A stretch of DNA of 61,018 nt, taken from contig QIBC01000191.1 of the NCBI GenBank assembly GCA_003225215.1, positions 1 through 61,018 of the forward strand, in the 5' to 3' direction. The stretch is from Acidobacteriota bacterium. GTDB taxonomy: Bacteria; Acidobacteriota; Terriglobia; Terriglobales; Acidobacteriaceae. Positions 7,203 to 16,409 of this stretch are shown here, in pieces. Position 1 is the stretch's first letter, and the number at the start of each line of letters is the position of its first letter. Under the pieces are notes generated by a model that saw only the letters and a program-made list of their open reading frames with translations, had not been told where the DNA came from and ran no database searches. A program made the position numbers and the translations under genes.

Positions 7203-9131
7203 ATGCAGGCTGCAACCCGATGCAAGAACATATTTCGCTTCGGGCCTTTTGAGTTCGATCCCAATACTGGTGAGCTGCGAAAGCACGGTTTGCGTGTTCA
7301 GCTTATGGGCCAGCCGGTCGAGGTGCTCACACTTTTGCTCGAACGTGCCGGCGAAGTCATACGCCGCGAGGACCTTCAAAGTCGGCTCTGGCCCGGCGAC
7401 ACTTTTGTCGAGTTCGAGAACGGAATCAATGCGGCAGTAAAACGTCTGCGCGAGCGGCTGGGAGATTCAGCCGAGAGACCACGCTACATTGAAACTATTC
7501 CACGCAGTGGATACCGATTCATTGCTCCGGTAAGCCGCGTATCGAACGGAAACAGCGCCTCCGTTGTAACCAGCGACACAAAACCAGCAAACCTACCGGA
7601 TCAACCTCCCAATACTGTAGCCAAGGTCAGGATCAACCCTCGCTGGTGGTTCGGCGCACTGGCTGTCGCCGCGATTCTCGCCATTGCGCTCTATTGGGCG
7701 ATGTCTCGCTCCAGCCGACGGCTGGAGCGTCCGTCATCTGTTCAGATCAGGTCAATCGCCGTCCTACCCTTCGCGAATCTCTCCGGCGATTCCGAGCAAG
7801 AGTATTTCGCCGACGGCATGACCGACGAGTTAATAACGAGTATCTCGAAGATTCCCGGATTAACGGTGATCTCGCGCACCTCGGTCATGCAATACAAGAG
7901 GACGAACAAGCAATTGCCCACCATTGCGCGTGAACTGAACGTAGATGGCATCATGGAAGGCACGGTGCTGCGCCAGGGAGATCGGGTACGTATCACCATT
8001 CAGTTGCTTCATGGTCCCAGTGATACTCATTTGTGGGCGGACACTTATGAACGCGATCTTCATGATGTGCTCACTCTCCAGGACGAACTGGCCGATGCGG
8101 TTGCGCGCCAAGTGAAAGTTGCGGTCACGTCTTCTTACCAACAATTCCAGCGAGAGCACATCCGTTCTCTCGACCCAAAGAGCTATGAGTCTTATCTTAA
8201 GGGTCGTTATTACTTCAATAGCCTGCAGGTAGAGAAGGCGGCGGCAAGCTTCAAAGAGGCCATCAACTTAGAACCGGAGTACGCTCAAGCTTATGCCGGC
8301 TTGGCGGAGACGTATGACTTGTTTGAGCCGCAGAATGCAGCTCCTGCGCACCAAGCGATCTCTGCTGCCAAGGCTGCAGCCCTGAGGGCGCTTGAGCTCG
8401 ACGGCAATGTTGCTGAAGCGCACACTTCATTAGGGTGGGCAAACATGGTATATGACTGGGATTGGACGGGAGCTGAGGCGAACTTCAAGCGCGCACTGCA
8501 GCTCAACCCCAATTCTGAAACTGCTCATTTATGGTACGGCTGCGAACTGGTTTGGGAAAGCCGATTCGACGAGGGACTTTCTGAAATGAGGCGCGCCCAG
8601 GAGGTGGCTCCTGCATCTGCCTATATGGCTGCGTTTTTCGGAATGGGACTCTATCAAGCTCGCCGATATGAGGAAGCAGTTCATCGATCAAAAGAGGCGC
8701 TTGAGCTCGACCGCACATTTCCGGCGGCGTATCAATGGCTCGGATTAACCTACGCGGCAGTTGGACGGCATGAGGAAGCGGTCAACGAGCTTGAGAAATC
8801 TCTGCAGTTTTCAAGAGACCGAGGAGTGCGGATATCGGTGGCGTTGTCCAGGCTGGGATATGCCTACGGCGTTGCCGGACGACGAGCGGACGCCTTGGCG
8901 ATCCTCGAAGAATTGCGAAGAATGTCCGCTACGAAGCACGTTCCACCTCCGCACTTCGCCATTGTTTACATCGGCATGGGGGATAAAGATCGAGCTTTTG
9001 ACTGGTTAAACAAAGGCTTGAGAGAACGCTCGTACGAAATGCCGCTGATAAAGACCGATCCGCGATTTGACTCTCTCCGCAAAGATCCGCGTTTTCAGGA
9101 CTTGCTCAAAGACATGAGCTTCCCACAATAG
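7203..9131 (+). CDS. Membrane-anchored winged-helix regulator with TolB-like and TPR domains (CadC-like)
   Basis: A 642-residue protein. Residues about 10-95 are an OmpR/CadC-type winged helix (FRFGPFEFDPNTGELRKHG, then LQSRLWPGDTFVEFENGINA and PRYIETIPRSGYRF). One membrane helix follows near 150-170 (WWFGALAVAAILAIALYW). Next comes a TolB/FlgO-like domain (IAVLPFANLSGDSEQEYFAD) and a C-terminal array of TPR repeats (for example SYESYLKGRYYFN, NSETAHLWYGCEL). By family logic the cytoplasmic N-terminus binds DNA while the outer part senses or scaffolds. The ATG at 7203 is preferred over the TTG at 7152, which overlaps the palindrome. Target genes cannot be named; it is monocistronic. Confidence 0.9.
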   Translation: MQAATRCKNIFRFGPFEFDPNTGELRKHGLRVQLMGQPVEVLTLLLERAGEVIRREDLQSRLWPGDTFVEFENGINAAVKRLRERLGDSAERPRYIETIPRSGYRFIAPVSRVSNGNSASVVTSDTKPANLPDQPPNTVAKVRINPRWWFGALAVAAILAIALYWAMSRSSRRLERPSSVQIRSIAVLPFANLSGDSEQEYFADGMTDELITSISKIPGLTVISRTSVMQYKRTNKQLPTIARELNVDGIMEGTVLRQGDRVRITIQLLHGPSDTHLWADTYERDLHDVLTLQDELADAVARQVKVAVTSSYQQFQREHIRSLDPKSYESYLKGRYYFNSLQVEKAAASFKEAINLEPEYAQAYAGLAETYDLFEPQNAAPAHQAISAAKAAALRALELDGNVAEAHTSLGWANMVYDWDWTGAEANFKRALQLNPNSETAHLWYGCELVWESRFDEGLSEMRRAQEVAPASAYMAAFFGMGLYQARRYEEAVHRSKEALELDRTFPAAYQWLGLTYAAVGRHEEAVNELEKSLQFSRDRGVRISVALSRLGYAYGVAGRRADALAILEELRRMSATKHVPPPHFAIVYIGMGDKDRAFDWLNKGLRERSYEMPLIKTDPRFDSLRKDPRFQDLLKDMSFPQ

Positions 9132-9346
9132 ACGTTGACAGTAGGGCCTGCCCTTCCCATTTCGGGTTTTTTGCATTCGGTTCCCAAAAGCGAACATCAC
9201 CAGGCCAGCCGAGGAAAACGGGACAGCCGGGTGCCCTGCCTTTGGTTTTACATTTCGCGACGGTTGAAGGCGTCGTCCGAGGAAGTGGTTGTGCATGATG
9301 GGTGCCCGATCCCCGTCCCGAAGGTAAACCGGACAGTCTGGAGGGC

Positions 9347-9745
9347 TTAGGGTCGGTCTATCCCTGCCCCGAGCGCCAGATCCAGATTTGCAGCTGCGGC
9401 GAAGGCGTGGAAGTCGCGATCGCGGGTGATGAGAGGGATGCGCTGGTCGATACAGCTCTGCGCAATCAGCGCATCGCCGAGACGGGCTTTGCGGCGTTTT
9501 ACCAGCACTTTCTCTCGCAACGCTCCTGCCCTTTGCCAATAGCCGGGTGCGAGCTCGATGAGAGGTACTTCTGAAATTGTTTCGGCTACATCGGAAGGAA
9601 GCTTTGGGTCGCTCAAGAGCTCGGTGAGCACAACCGGCAGCATCACCACCTGGCGATCTTCCAGCGCACGGTCGAGTAGTTGTGCGTCCTCGCCACGGCT
9701 CCCGTCAAAAAACGCGATCCAGGTGCTTGTGTCGGCTGCGATCAC
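9347..9745 (-). CDS. vapC: PIN-domain toxin, VapC type
   Basis: A 132-residue PIN ribonuclease. The acidic active-site residues are visible in order: Asp5 (AADTSTW), Glu in VLTELLSD, Asp in RLGDALIAQ and the terminal TRDRDF. VapC toxins cleave RNA, often tRNA, when freed from their antitoxin. The gene starts 4 bases inside the end of the upstream antitoxin gene (overlap of stop and start), the usual toxin-antitoxin coupling. Confidence 0.9.
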   Translation of the reverse strand: MIAADTSTWIAFFDGSRGEDAQLLDRALEDRQVVMLPVVLTELLSDPKLPSDVAETISEVPLIELAPGYWQRAGALREKVLVKRRKARLGDALIAQSCIDQRIPLITRDRDFHAFAAAANLDLALGAGIDRP

Positions 9746-9945
9746 CGGTCGGCCTTCAGCTCCGTCAATGTTCGAGAGAAGCGAACCTTGCCTCGCAGCT
9801 TGCGCAGGCGCGCGTAAGTCCGCGAGGCCGCAACCAGTTGCAGCCCAGTACGAACGGTCTGAGTAACCCCTGCACCGCTGGCTTGCTGCGCTTTTTCAAG
9901 AAGCGCCACCGGCACCTCCACAGTGATCTTCCGCGCAGTATCCAC
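9742..9945 (-). CDS. vapB: VapB-type antitoxin
   Basis: A 67-residue antitoxin from a GTG start at 9945, preceded by AGAGGGC. The N-terminal ITVEVPVALLEKAQ looks like a DNA-binding strand-helix element of VapB antitoxins, and the C-terminal LRGKVRFSRTLTELKADR is the tail that neutralises the PIN partner. A longer open frame extends upstream to 10134 but has no coding character and would overlap the divergent gene, so the short start is preferred. It overlaps vapC by 4 bases, and as antitoxin probably represses the operon. Confidence 0.8.
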   Translation of the reverse strand: MDTARKITVEVPVALLEKAQQASGAGVTQTVRTGLQLVAASRTYARLRKLRGKVRFSRTLTELKADR

Positions 9946-10122
9946 AATGCCCTCTAGGATACCATATTCGATACCAGCATTGAATATGGTGTTTCGTGTT
10001 TGTCCTGACTGTAACTGCCAGAAATCCCCGAACCGCGAGAAATCCCTGGAAAATCTGGGACAGAGCGACGTAACCTCGCATCTGGTTTTGTTTTTGACCT
10101 TTGGTTTAAGCTCTCCGGGATT

Positions 10123-10569
10123 ATGAAGCGACACGTGCTGATCTACGGGCTAATCGGTGGAGTTCTGATAACGCTGCTGAAATGGACTGAGTACCGATTC
10201 CTGGTAATCGACCATTCGATCGAAATCTACGGCGGACTAATCGCTGCGACTTTTGCTGTCCTTGGTGTCTGGCTCGGGCTCAAACTGACACGAGCGCAGC
10301 AGAGGACCGCTGTGCAGGAGGTTCCGGTCACAGCCGGACAGCCATTTGTCCTGGACGAGAGAAAACGCGAGGACCTCGGCATCACGCGGCGCGAGCTTGA
10401 GATCCTTGAGCTGATCGCTCGCGGGATGAGCAACCGCGAGATCGCCCAGAAACTCTACGTGAGCGAGAACACGGTAAAGACGCATTCCAGCCGTGTCTTC
10501 GACAAATTGGGGGCGAGGCGACGTACACAGGCAGTGCAACTGGGCAAGGAGCGCGGATTGCTCCCTTGA
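10123..10569 (+). CDS. Membrane-tethered LuxR-type HTH regulator
   Basis: A 148-residue protein with two predicted membrane helices (residues about 5-17 and 38-53, LIYGLIGGVLITLL and GLIAATFAVLGVWLGL) and a C-terminal LuxR/GerE helix-turn-helix at about 85-145 (ITRRELEILELIARGMSNREIA, then VSENTVKTHSSRVFDKLGARRRTQA). There is no receiver domain, so the signal is probably sensed in or at the membrane. It lies 124 bases upstream of a DUF4199 membrane protein in the same direction, a pairing seen in Acidobacteriota and Bacteroidota relatives. Regulated genes are unknown. Confidence 0.85.
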   Translation: MKRHVLIYGLIGGVLITLLKWTEYRFLVIDHSIEIYGGLIAATFAVLGVWLGLKLTRAQQRTAVQEVPVTAGQPFVLDERKREDLGITRRELEILELIARGMSNREIAQKLYVSENTVKTHSSRVFDKLGARRRTQAVQLGKERGLLP

Positions 10570-10692
10570 AGTGCTCACCCAAACGAATGATTTCTCTCTC
10601 CCACAGCCAAAATCACTCAAAAGGATGACGACAGAGAACGTGTCAGGCGCGGTATGGTGCGTCCACATGCAGTTGCATTCACAGGAGAGACA

Positions 10693-11244
10693 ATGAAAAA
10701 GACCATCCTAACTTTCGGGCTGATTTCCGGCGCGGTTTCCTCACTGATGATGGTGGCCACGGTGCCGTTCGCGGACCGGATCGGCTTCGACAAGGGCGCG
10801 ATCGTCGGCTACACGGCTATCGTGCTCTCGTTTTTGCTGGTGTTCTTCGGTATACGTTCGTACCGCGACAACGTCGGCAACGGTCAGATCACGTTTGCGA
10901 AAGCCTTTGCTGTTGGGATCTCCATTACCCTGATTTCTTGTGTCTGCTATGTCGTAACCTGGGAAGTTCTGTATTTCAACTTCCTGCCCGGCTTTATGGA
11001 CAAATACAGCGCCTATGTCGTCGAGAAGGCTAGGGCCTCGGGCGCGAGTGATGCGGCTATCCAGGCGCAAGTTCAGCACCTGAGACAATACAAGGAACTG
11101 TACGACAAGCCGCTCTTCAATGCAGCCCTCACATTCATCGAGCCATTCCCGATTGGCCTCGTGATCACGCTGATCTCTGCGGCGGTCCTTAGGAAAAAGC
11201 CGCGGTCGCAACCGGCACCATCGCCGCTGCCGGCATCGTCTTGA
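10693..11244 (+). CDS. DUF4199 family membrane protein
   Basis: A 183-residue protein with four membrane segments: LTFGLISGAVSSLMMVATV, IVGYTAIVLSFLLVFFGI, AFAVGISITLISCVCYVV, and a C-terminal LVITLISAAVL. The motif IRSYRDNVGNGQITFAKAF is typical of DUF4199. Start at 10693 follows CAGGAGAGA. Function of the family is not established. It follows the membrane-tethered LuxR regulator and may act with it. Confidence 0.8.
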   Translation: MKKTILTFGLISGAVSSLMMVATVPFADRIGFDKGAIVGYTAIVLSFLLVFFGIRSYRDNVGNGQITFAKAFAVGISITLISCVCYVVTWEVLYFNFLPGFMDKYSAYVVEKARASGASDAAIQAQVQHLRQYKELYDKPLFNAALTFIEPFPIGLVITLISAAVLRKKPRSQPAPSPLPASS

Positions 11245-11287
11245 GCCACAGACAAGCATGGATGGAGCATTCGTCATGCCTTCCAGT

Positions 11288-12292
11288 TCATTCCGCACAG
11301 CCCACCGATTGCAGAGAGGGCATGCGACGCAGGCTCAGGCCGTCACTGTATTGCAGCAGATTGAGCGATCTGGAGTCGTCCCCTTCTGTGGAAACGATAA
11401 TCGCCGTTCTTCCACCGCCGAGATCGACTGCATTGAGCAATTTGGGAAGTGCCGAATCGAAGCGGTATCCAGAGTTGCGCGTCTCGACTGCCAGGATGTG
11501 CAGTGTTGGCTTCGGCGCCATCCATGCGGCGAGGACAAACGAGGAACGATCGGTTTGATTCGCTGACTTCCACTCCGCTCTTACGTAATAGCGGAGACTC
11601 CCGTCGGCAACACGGAAAGGCTGTACGGCAAGAGCGGGCGGAACACGCTCTGCTTCGCGTTGCTGGTCATCGTTTGCCATCGCCTTCATGCGTTCATTAA
11701 GAAGCAAAGCCATGCGCGTTTGAATGTCACTTCGCACCGGCTCATCGACAATACCGGAGTGTACGGAATTGAAACTCCGCTTTGCGGCATCCTCATACAC
11801 TTCCCGATGAGGTCGCAGAACGTAATAGCCGCGTGTGGAAAACAAGCTACTCCGACGGTTTACCGTAGCGAGTGCCCCGATGTAGGAGTCGTTTCCAACG
11901 TCTTCGTCCGATTCGCTTCCCAGAAGGGTGCTCAGGGTAACCGTAATCAGGTCTCCATCGCCGGTTAACAGATCGTATTGGTCCCCGAGGGCAAAGTGCT
12001 CGGTGCCCGGCCCTTTCTGGAATTGCGCGATGTAGTTTGCAGGGAGCTCGACTTGGTCAAAAAATCCGTCAACGACCGCGTCAGGAAGGCGTCGAGCATT
12101 TTGAGGGATCGTGTGATTGAATTTCACAGCCTGGAAGTAAATCAGTATTCGGTCACCGACGTAGCGACCCGCCAGCCAGAATTGCTCGGGCTGGGTCTGA
12201 GCGGAAACCGCGAGAGAGAACGTTACAACGAGGGCCAAAATGAGAATGCGCCCTGAAGATCCATTAACCGATTGGCTAAAGCTCCGCATCAC
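11288..12292 (-). CDS. Secreted hypothetical protein
   Basis: A 334-residue protein not recognised as a known family. A signal peptide is visible at residues 14-31 (GRILILALVVTFSLAVSAQ). The mature part has no repeats, membrane helices or obvious catalytic motif; it contains a region rich in charged helix (RSDIQTRMALLLNERMKAM) and several beta-like stretches. It overlaps no neighbour and faces the DUF4199 gene tail-to-tail. The composition and clean frame across 1 kb argue that it is a real gene. Confidence 0.6.
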   Translation of the reverse strand: MMRSFSQSVNGSSGRILILALVVTFSLAVSAQTQPEQFWLAGRYVGDRILIYFQAVKFNHTIPQNARRLPDAVVDGFFDQVELPANYIAQFQKGPGTEHFALGDQYDLLTGDGDLITVTLSTLLGSESDEDVGNDSYIGALATVNRRSSLFSTRGYYVLRPHREVYEDAAKRSFNSVHSGIVDEPVRSDIQTRMALLLNERMKAMANDDQQREAERVPPALAVQPFRVADGSLRYYVRAEWKSANQTDRSSFVLAAWMAPKPTLHILAVETRNSGYRFDSALPKLLNAVDLGGGRTAIIVSTEGDDSRSLNLLQYSDGLSLRRMPSLQSVGCAE

Positions 12293-12526
12293 CTAAAACC
12301 TCACGGTTCACTTCACCTTTCCAGCTCAGACCGCTGCAGAGGTGTCCGCTTTTAACCATCAACACTTTACAGACGTTGTCCTGTGGGTTTCAGCTTTGGC
12401 GGAAAGATTGCATTGGAAACTTGCAGCAGGACAAGCAGCCAGCCGCACGGTTCCCCTGTGGACCAAGGGTTAGGACATTAGGAGTTGGATGCCGGCGGAC
12501 AGGCCATCGCTGAGGAGGTTACTGTC

Positions 12527-12703
12527 ATGGCCAAACTAATCGAATTCCATGTTCCGCCAAACCACAAGAGTCAGGAGCGCTGGGTCCCAGCCAGACTTCG
12601 GGGAAGGATAATCGACTTTCAAGCGAGAGCAGACTACTTGAGCCGCAGGTTTGCGCAGCGCGTGCGACTCGTTTCCACATTGTCGCGGACCGCTACGCCA
12701 TGA
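12527..12703 (+). CDS. Small basic protein starting MAKLIEF
   Basis: A 58-residue open frame with an excellent GAGGAGGT ribosome site 8 bases before the ATG. The N-terminal half (MAKLIEFHVPPN, then RGRIIDFQ) resembles a recurrent class of very small Acidobacteriota proteins that I know only as hypothetical. The C-terminal half is arginine rich. No signal peptide or membrane helix. An in-frame ATG at 12485 exists but lacks a ribosome site. Function unknown. Confidence 0.5.
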   Translation: MAKLIEFHVPPNHKSQERWVPARLRGRIIDFQARADYLSRRFAQRVRLVSTLSRTATP

Positions 12704-12768
12704 GGTAAGTAGAACGTGGAAGGACGAACGTTGTGGCGCTTGAATTACCTTTTGAGGCTGGCTGCTTT

Positions 12769-13791
12769 CTATTTCACAGCTCTTAATGAGAGGCTTATCT
12801 TGGCGCGAAGTGGCGCCGGCAACTCCGAGTACCCTGCGGTGGCTGCGATTTGCTGGCCATCGGAGAACACCCAGTTGAGAAAGTCCTGCAGGGCTGCTGT
12901 TCGTTTAGCATCATCGCCCTTTACGCGCAGATAGAACCAATCGTAGCTCGTAATTGGAAATGAGCGCGCCCCTGGGGCATCGACGAGGGAAGCGGAGAAC
13001 TTGTCGAAGGCTGGGGTTTCAACCGAGCGACAGGCATCCTTAAGGCTCTCCGCTGAGGCCTTTATGAAATGGCCAGAAGCATTGAGGACTAAACCGAATT
13101 GGATTTTGGATTCGATCGCGTACTGTGCTTCAACGTAGCCAATCGCTCCTGGTTCTGACCTCACGGTGTCTACCATTTCGGAACTGCGCTCCGCGGGTTT
13201 GCCTACCGGCCATTTGGGAGAGGCGCTGACACCAACCTCGCTGCGAAACCGGGAACTGGCTTTGGACAGGAACTCTGTGAAGATGTAATTCGACCCTTTT
13301 CCCGCCGGCCGGTGTACTACTCTGATCGGCAAATCGGGCAAACTCACCTCGGGATTGAGCTTGGCTAACGCGGGCGAGCTCCAGCTCCTGATCTTGCCCA
13401 GAAAGATATCTGCCAGGACCTCTCCGGAAAATCGCAACTCGGTGTGAATGCCCGGGATGTTATAGATAGGCACGATCCCGATGACAACAGCGGGGAGCTC
13501 GACGAGTCCGGCCTTGGAACGTTGCTGCGCGGTTAAAGGAATTTCTCCCAGAGCAAAGTCGCCACTGCCGTGGGAAATGGCAACGATGCCTTCGTCAGCA
13601 CCAATCGCCACATATCTCATTTGGACATTGCGATTGCGTTGGTTGTACGCATCGGCCCACTTACTGACGAGAGGCGCGGGAACCGTCGAACCGGATCCTA
13701 CGAGGACGATAGCCTGTTGGCAGGTCCCCATCGTCGTGCACCAGCTAAGCAGGACAGCCATTCCAAGACTATTTCCCAGAAGCTTTCTCAT
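12769..13791 (-). CDS. PstS-like phosphate-binding protein
   Basis: A 340-residue periplasmic binding protein of the PBP_like_2/PstS type. A signal peptide is followed by VGSGSTVPAPLVSKW, the family's phosphate-loop region, then GSGDFALGEIPLT and VVHRPAGKGSNYIFTEFL. No pstCAB, phoU or two-component genes are adjacent, so it is an orphan. It could supply phosphate to a transporter encoded elsewhere or serve as a surface phosphate binder. Monocistronic. Confidence 0.85.
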   Translation of the reverse strand: MRKLLGNSLGMAVLLSWCTTMGTCQQAIVLVGSGSTVPAPLVSKWADAYNQRNRNVQMRYVAIGADEGIVAISHGSGDFALGEIPLTAQQRSKAGLVELPAVVIGIVPIYNIPGIHTELRFSGEVLADIFLGKIRSWSSPALAKLNPEVSLPDLPIRVVHRPAGKGSNYIFTEFLSKASSRFRSEVGVSASPKWPVGKPAERSSEMVDTVRSEPGAIGYVEAQYAIESKIQFGLVLNASGHFIKASAESLKDACRSVETPAFDKFSASLVDAPGARSFPITSYDWFYLRVKGDDAKRTAALQDFLNWVFSDGQQIAATAGYSELPAPLRAKISLSLRAVK

Positions 13792-14050
13792 TTCCTAGCC
13801 ATGCTTACGTCTCGACTGCGATCCGTCAAGTATCACGGCAGGGACAGGGCAGCGCGGTGAAGCTAAGCTATGCTGGGCTGAGTGGGATATCCCATAATGG
13901 CACTCGATCAACGCTGGTCGCTACCGGACCGGGAGGGTATGGAAAACGGATTCGCTGCCGGTATAGCGTTTCCCCAATAGAGCAATGTATGGCAAGGGTC
14001 AGCATTTCACACTGAGAATGAACGCAAAGAAACAACCGTGTACTTGTCCT

Positions 14051-14530
14051 CTATCTCTTATCTCGTTTCAGCAGCGCAATCTGAGCTGTGTGATAGATGC
14101 AATGATGGATGGTCCCATGCAGCAGGGTGTAGTTGTCGTGATTGCGGCTTGGGACTTGCTGCCTGAGTTGCTCGTCCGTACTGCGTTGAATAGCGTTGTA
14201 TAACGCCGCGTGCGACGCCTGCAGACGAGAGAGAACCGCCTGCCACTCTTCGTCGGTAATGGCGCGGTTGCTTGGCCAGTCGTCGGGCGTGTTCAAGGGC
14301 GCGTCCACCACTTCACCAAGAAAGCGGCGTAGCTCGATCTGTTCCCAGTAGGCGATATGCAGCACCAGCTGAAGAATGGAATGTCGTCCGATTACGGGAG
14401 GGCGTGAGGCTTGTTCCGCGGTGATGTCGTTCAACAGAGGTTTCAGCGCCGGTCCATGCCAGGCCTCGCCATTGCTGTCGCCTTCATACACGCTGCGGTA
14501 TAGCTGGGCTATGTGCATTGATTCAGTCAT
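14051..14530 (-). CDS. DinB-family four-helix bundle protein
   Basis: A 159-residue protein of the DinB/YfiT superfamily. The three metal-ligand histidines are suggested by SILQLVLHIAYWEQ near residue 50 and TLLHGTIHHCIYHTAQ near residue 140. Such proteins are often thiol transferases using bacillithiol or mycothiol, but many have no assigned reaction. Divergent from the racemase gene. Confidence 0.85.
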   Translation of the reverse strand: MTESMHIAQLYRSVYEGDSNGEAWHGPALKPLLNDITAEQASRPPVIGRHSILQLVLHIAYWEQIELRRFLGEVVDAPLNTPDDWPSNRAITDEEWQAVLSRLQASHAALYNAIQRSTDEQLRQQVPSRNHDNYTLLHGTIHHCIYHTAQIALLKRDKR

Positions 14531-14635
14531 CGCGATCTCATCCCGGGAGGAAATTAAACAGAATCGAGAATGAGATTTCCAGAATCAATGGCACGTTGCT
14601 AAATTTTGCATTCTCCTTTCATACGATCTCCTCCC

Positions 14636-15331
14636 ATGAAAACAATCGGACTCATCGGCGGCCTCGGTCCCGAGTCAACTGTCGACTATTATCGATCTCT
14701 GATCAACACCCATCGGGCACTTGATCCGAAAGGAGATCCGCCATCGATCATCATCAACAGCGTGAACATGGAATATGTCTTGAGATGCCTTGAAGGAAAG
14801 CGTCTTCAGGATCTAGCTGAATTTTTCGTAGTCGAGCTGCAAAAACTGGCGAACGCTGGAGCGGACTTCGCTCTCATAACCGCAAACACGCCTCATATCG
14901 TGTTCGATGACGTCGAGCGCCGGTCTCCGCTTCCTCTGATCAGTATTGTGGAGGCCACTGCTGATCGCGCGCAGCAGTCCGGTTTCGAGCACGTCGGCCT
15001 GATCGGGACTCGGTTCACCATGCAGGCCACGTTCTATCCCGTGGTGTTTGCTCGGAAAGAGATGCAGATTCACGTGCCCAAAGAAAGCGAGCAGGAATAT
15101 ATCCACGAAAGGTATTTCAGCGAATTAGTTAAAGGGGTATTTCGTGACGAGACACGTCGAGGGCTTGCTGAGATCATCGCTCGGATGAGAGATCGGAATG
15201 GCATACAGGCAGCAATTCTCGGCGGCACGGAGCTACCGCTGATCCTGCGGGGCGGGGAAGCTGCCGGAGTTCCACTGCTGGATACCACGCAAATCCATGT
15301 GGGTGCGGCTCTGGCACGCCTGATCGGTTGA
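14636..15331 (+). CDS. Aspartate/glutamate racemase superfamily protein lacking both usual cysteines
   Basis: A 231-residue protein with the superfamily N-terminus MKTIGLIGGLGPESTVDYY. The family converts amino acid enantiomers with two catalytic cysteines, usually in CNT and GCTE motifs. Here they read TANTPH (residues near 83) and GGTELP (near 197), so both cysteines are replaced. Some relatives use threonine at the first position, but a change at both positions makes racemase activity uncertain. The ATG at 14636 is chosen because it opens the family N-terminus. The cupin gene follows after 40 bases in the same direction, so they may be cotranscribed. Confidence 0.85.
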   Translation: MKTIGLIGGLGPESTVDYYRSLINTHRALDPKGDPPSIIINSVNMEYVLRCLEGKRLQDLAEFFVVELQKLANAGADFALITANTPHIVFDDVERRSPLPLISIVEATADRAQQSGFEHVGLIGTRFTMQATFYPVVFARKEMQIHVPKESEQEYIHERYFSELVKGVFRDETRRGLAEIIARMRDRNGIQAAILGGTELPLILRGGEAAGVPLLDTTQIHVGAALARLIG

Positions 15332-15371
15332 CGGATAACGTCTCAGCGCTGATTCCAGAAGGAAGGCAAGG

Positions 15372-15716
15372 ATGCAGTTGTTAGTCAACAATGGTACCGC
15401 CGAACACTACACCTGGGGGCAGGGGTGCGATGGTTGGCACCTTTTACGCAATGCCGGTTTGAGCGTCATCGAAGAATGCATGCCTCCCGGCACTGCAGAA
15501 GTCCGGCATCATCATGGGATGGCGCAGCAGTTCTTCTATCTTCTATCAGGAACAGCCATCATGGAAATCGAAGGCAGAATTCTTGAAATGTCCGCAGGCG
15601 ATGGTGCGCAGGTGTTGCCTGGTGTGCGACATCAAATTCGAAACGAGTCCAAAGAATCAATACGTTTTCTGATGATCTCCCAGCCACCGAGCCACGCCGA
15701 CCGAACTAATGATTGA
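15372..15716 (+). CDS. Single-domain cupin
   Basis: A 114-residue cupin. Motif 1 is EVRHHHGMAQQFFYLLSGTA (metal-binding histidines followed by the conserved Gly), motif 2 is VLPGVRHQIRNES. The size and layout match small cupin_2 proteins that bind a metal and act as isomerase, oxygenase or sensor. No substrate can be named. Immediately downstream of the racemase-like gene, probably in the same transcript. Confidence 0.85.
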   Translation: MQLLVNNGTAEHYTWGQGCDGWHLLRNAGLSVIEECMPPGTAEVRHHHGMAQQFFYLLSGTAIMEIEGRILEMSAGDGAQVLPGVRHQIRNESKESIRFLMISQPPSHADRTND

Positions 15717-15755
15717 AGAGGGCAGAGTGACACAGCTCTGCGCAGAGCAGGACTG

Positions 15756-16409
15756 TTACTCGTGTTCCTTCAGCCAATTGCCAAGCAGTACCTTGGCGGC
15801 CACAGACATCCCATGAAACCGGACTCCAGTTTTGCCGGATTCGCTCCAAATCACGGAAGAGCTTGCGCAGAACTCTGAGTTGACTTTCGGATTCCTGAAT
15901 TGAACCTGGTGGTCGCGATTCCAGCCCTTCACCTCGCCCAGAAGGCACATTCCGCCCTCACTCACGTTTAACGTGGTTAGCTGAAGCCGATGTTCGTCAT
16001 TTGAGAGCACCACCGGCATGCCCATCGGAACGCGGCGGTGGTGGCGGAACTCCTGCCGCACCAAGCCTTCCGCAGCGTGAAGGACAGCAGGGAAGGTGCG
16101 GGTGAATGACGATCGCTGTACGACGAAGTTTGCATTCCGAGAAGTCGTCGCATCTCGTTCGTCGCTGAGCGCGAAGACGATCGAGGTCTTATTCGAAGCC
16201 GACCGCCGACACAGGTCAAGCAGACCTGAAGCAGCCGCCGGGTCCACGCAGTCGATGATGATTGCGGGGTATCTGTGCGACCGAATGAGGTTGAGTCCCG
16301 CTCCCGCCCGGTCGATAGATGTTGGGTGCCATTTCACTCGTCTGACCGCCCCCGAGAGGCTAGCAGTCACACTGGCTTCAGGGCTGTAAATCAGTACTTC
16401 GGGGTTCAT
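15756..16409 (-). CDS. PilZ-domain protein with degenerate receiver-like N-terminus
   Basis: A 217-residue protein. Residues 1-115 look like a response-regulator-like fold without the phosphorylation aspartate pocket (NPEVLIYSPEASV, then YPAIIIDC). Residues about 120-215 form a PilZ domain with the c-di-GMP motifs RHHRR (RxxxR) and NVSEGGMCL (the D/NxSxxG element). It probably senses c-di-GMP and acts in motility, secretion or exopolysaccharide control. Start at 16409 is chosen over an ATG 18 codons upstream because it opens the domain. It is divergent from the outer-membrane barrel gene. Confidence 0.85.
   Translation of the reverse strand: MNPEVLIYSPEASVTASLSGAVRRVKWHPTSIDRAGAGLNLIRSHRYPAIIIDCVDPAAASGLLDLCRRSASNKTSIVFALSDERDATTSRNANFVVQRSSFTRTFPAVLHAAEGLVRQEFRHHRRVPMGMPVVLSNDEHRLQLTTLNVSEGGMCLLGEVKGWNRDHQVQFRNPKVNSEFCASSSVIWSESGKTGVRFHGMSVAAKVLLGNWLKEHE

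Noticed and set aside
9946-10134. Upstream extension of the VapB antitoxin to 130 residues
   Set aside because: The extra residues have no antitoxin similarity and cover the start of the divergent LuxR gene; a GTG with ribosome site at 9945 fits.
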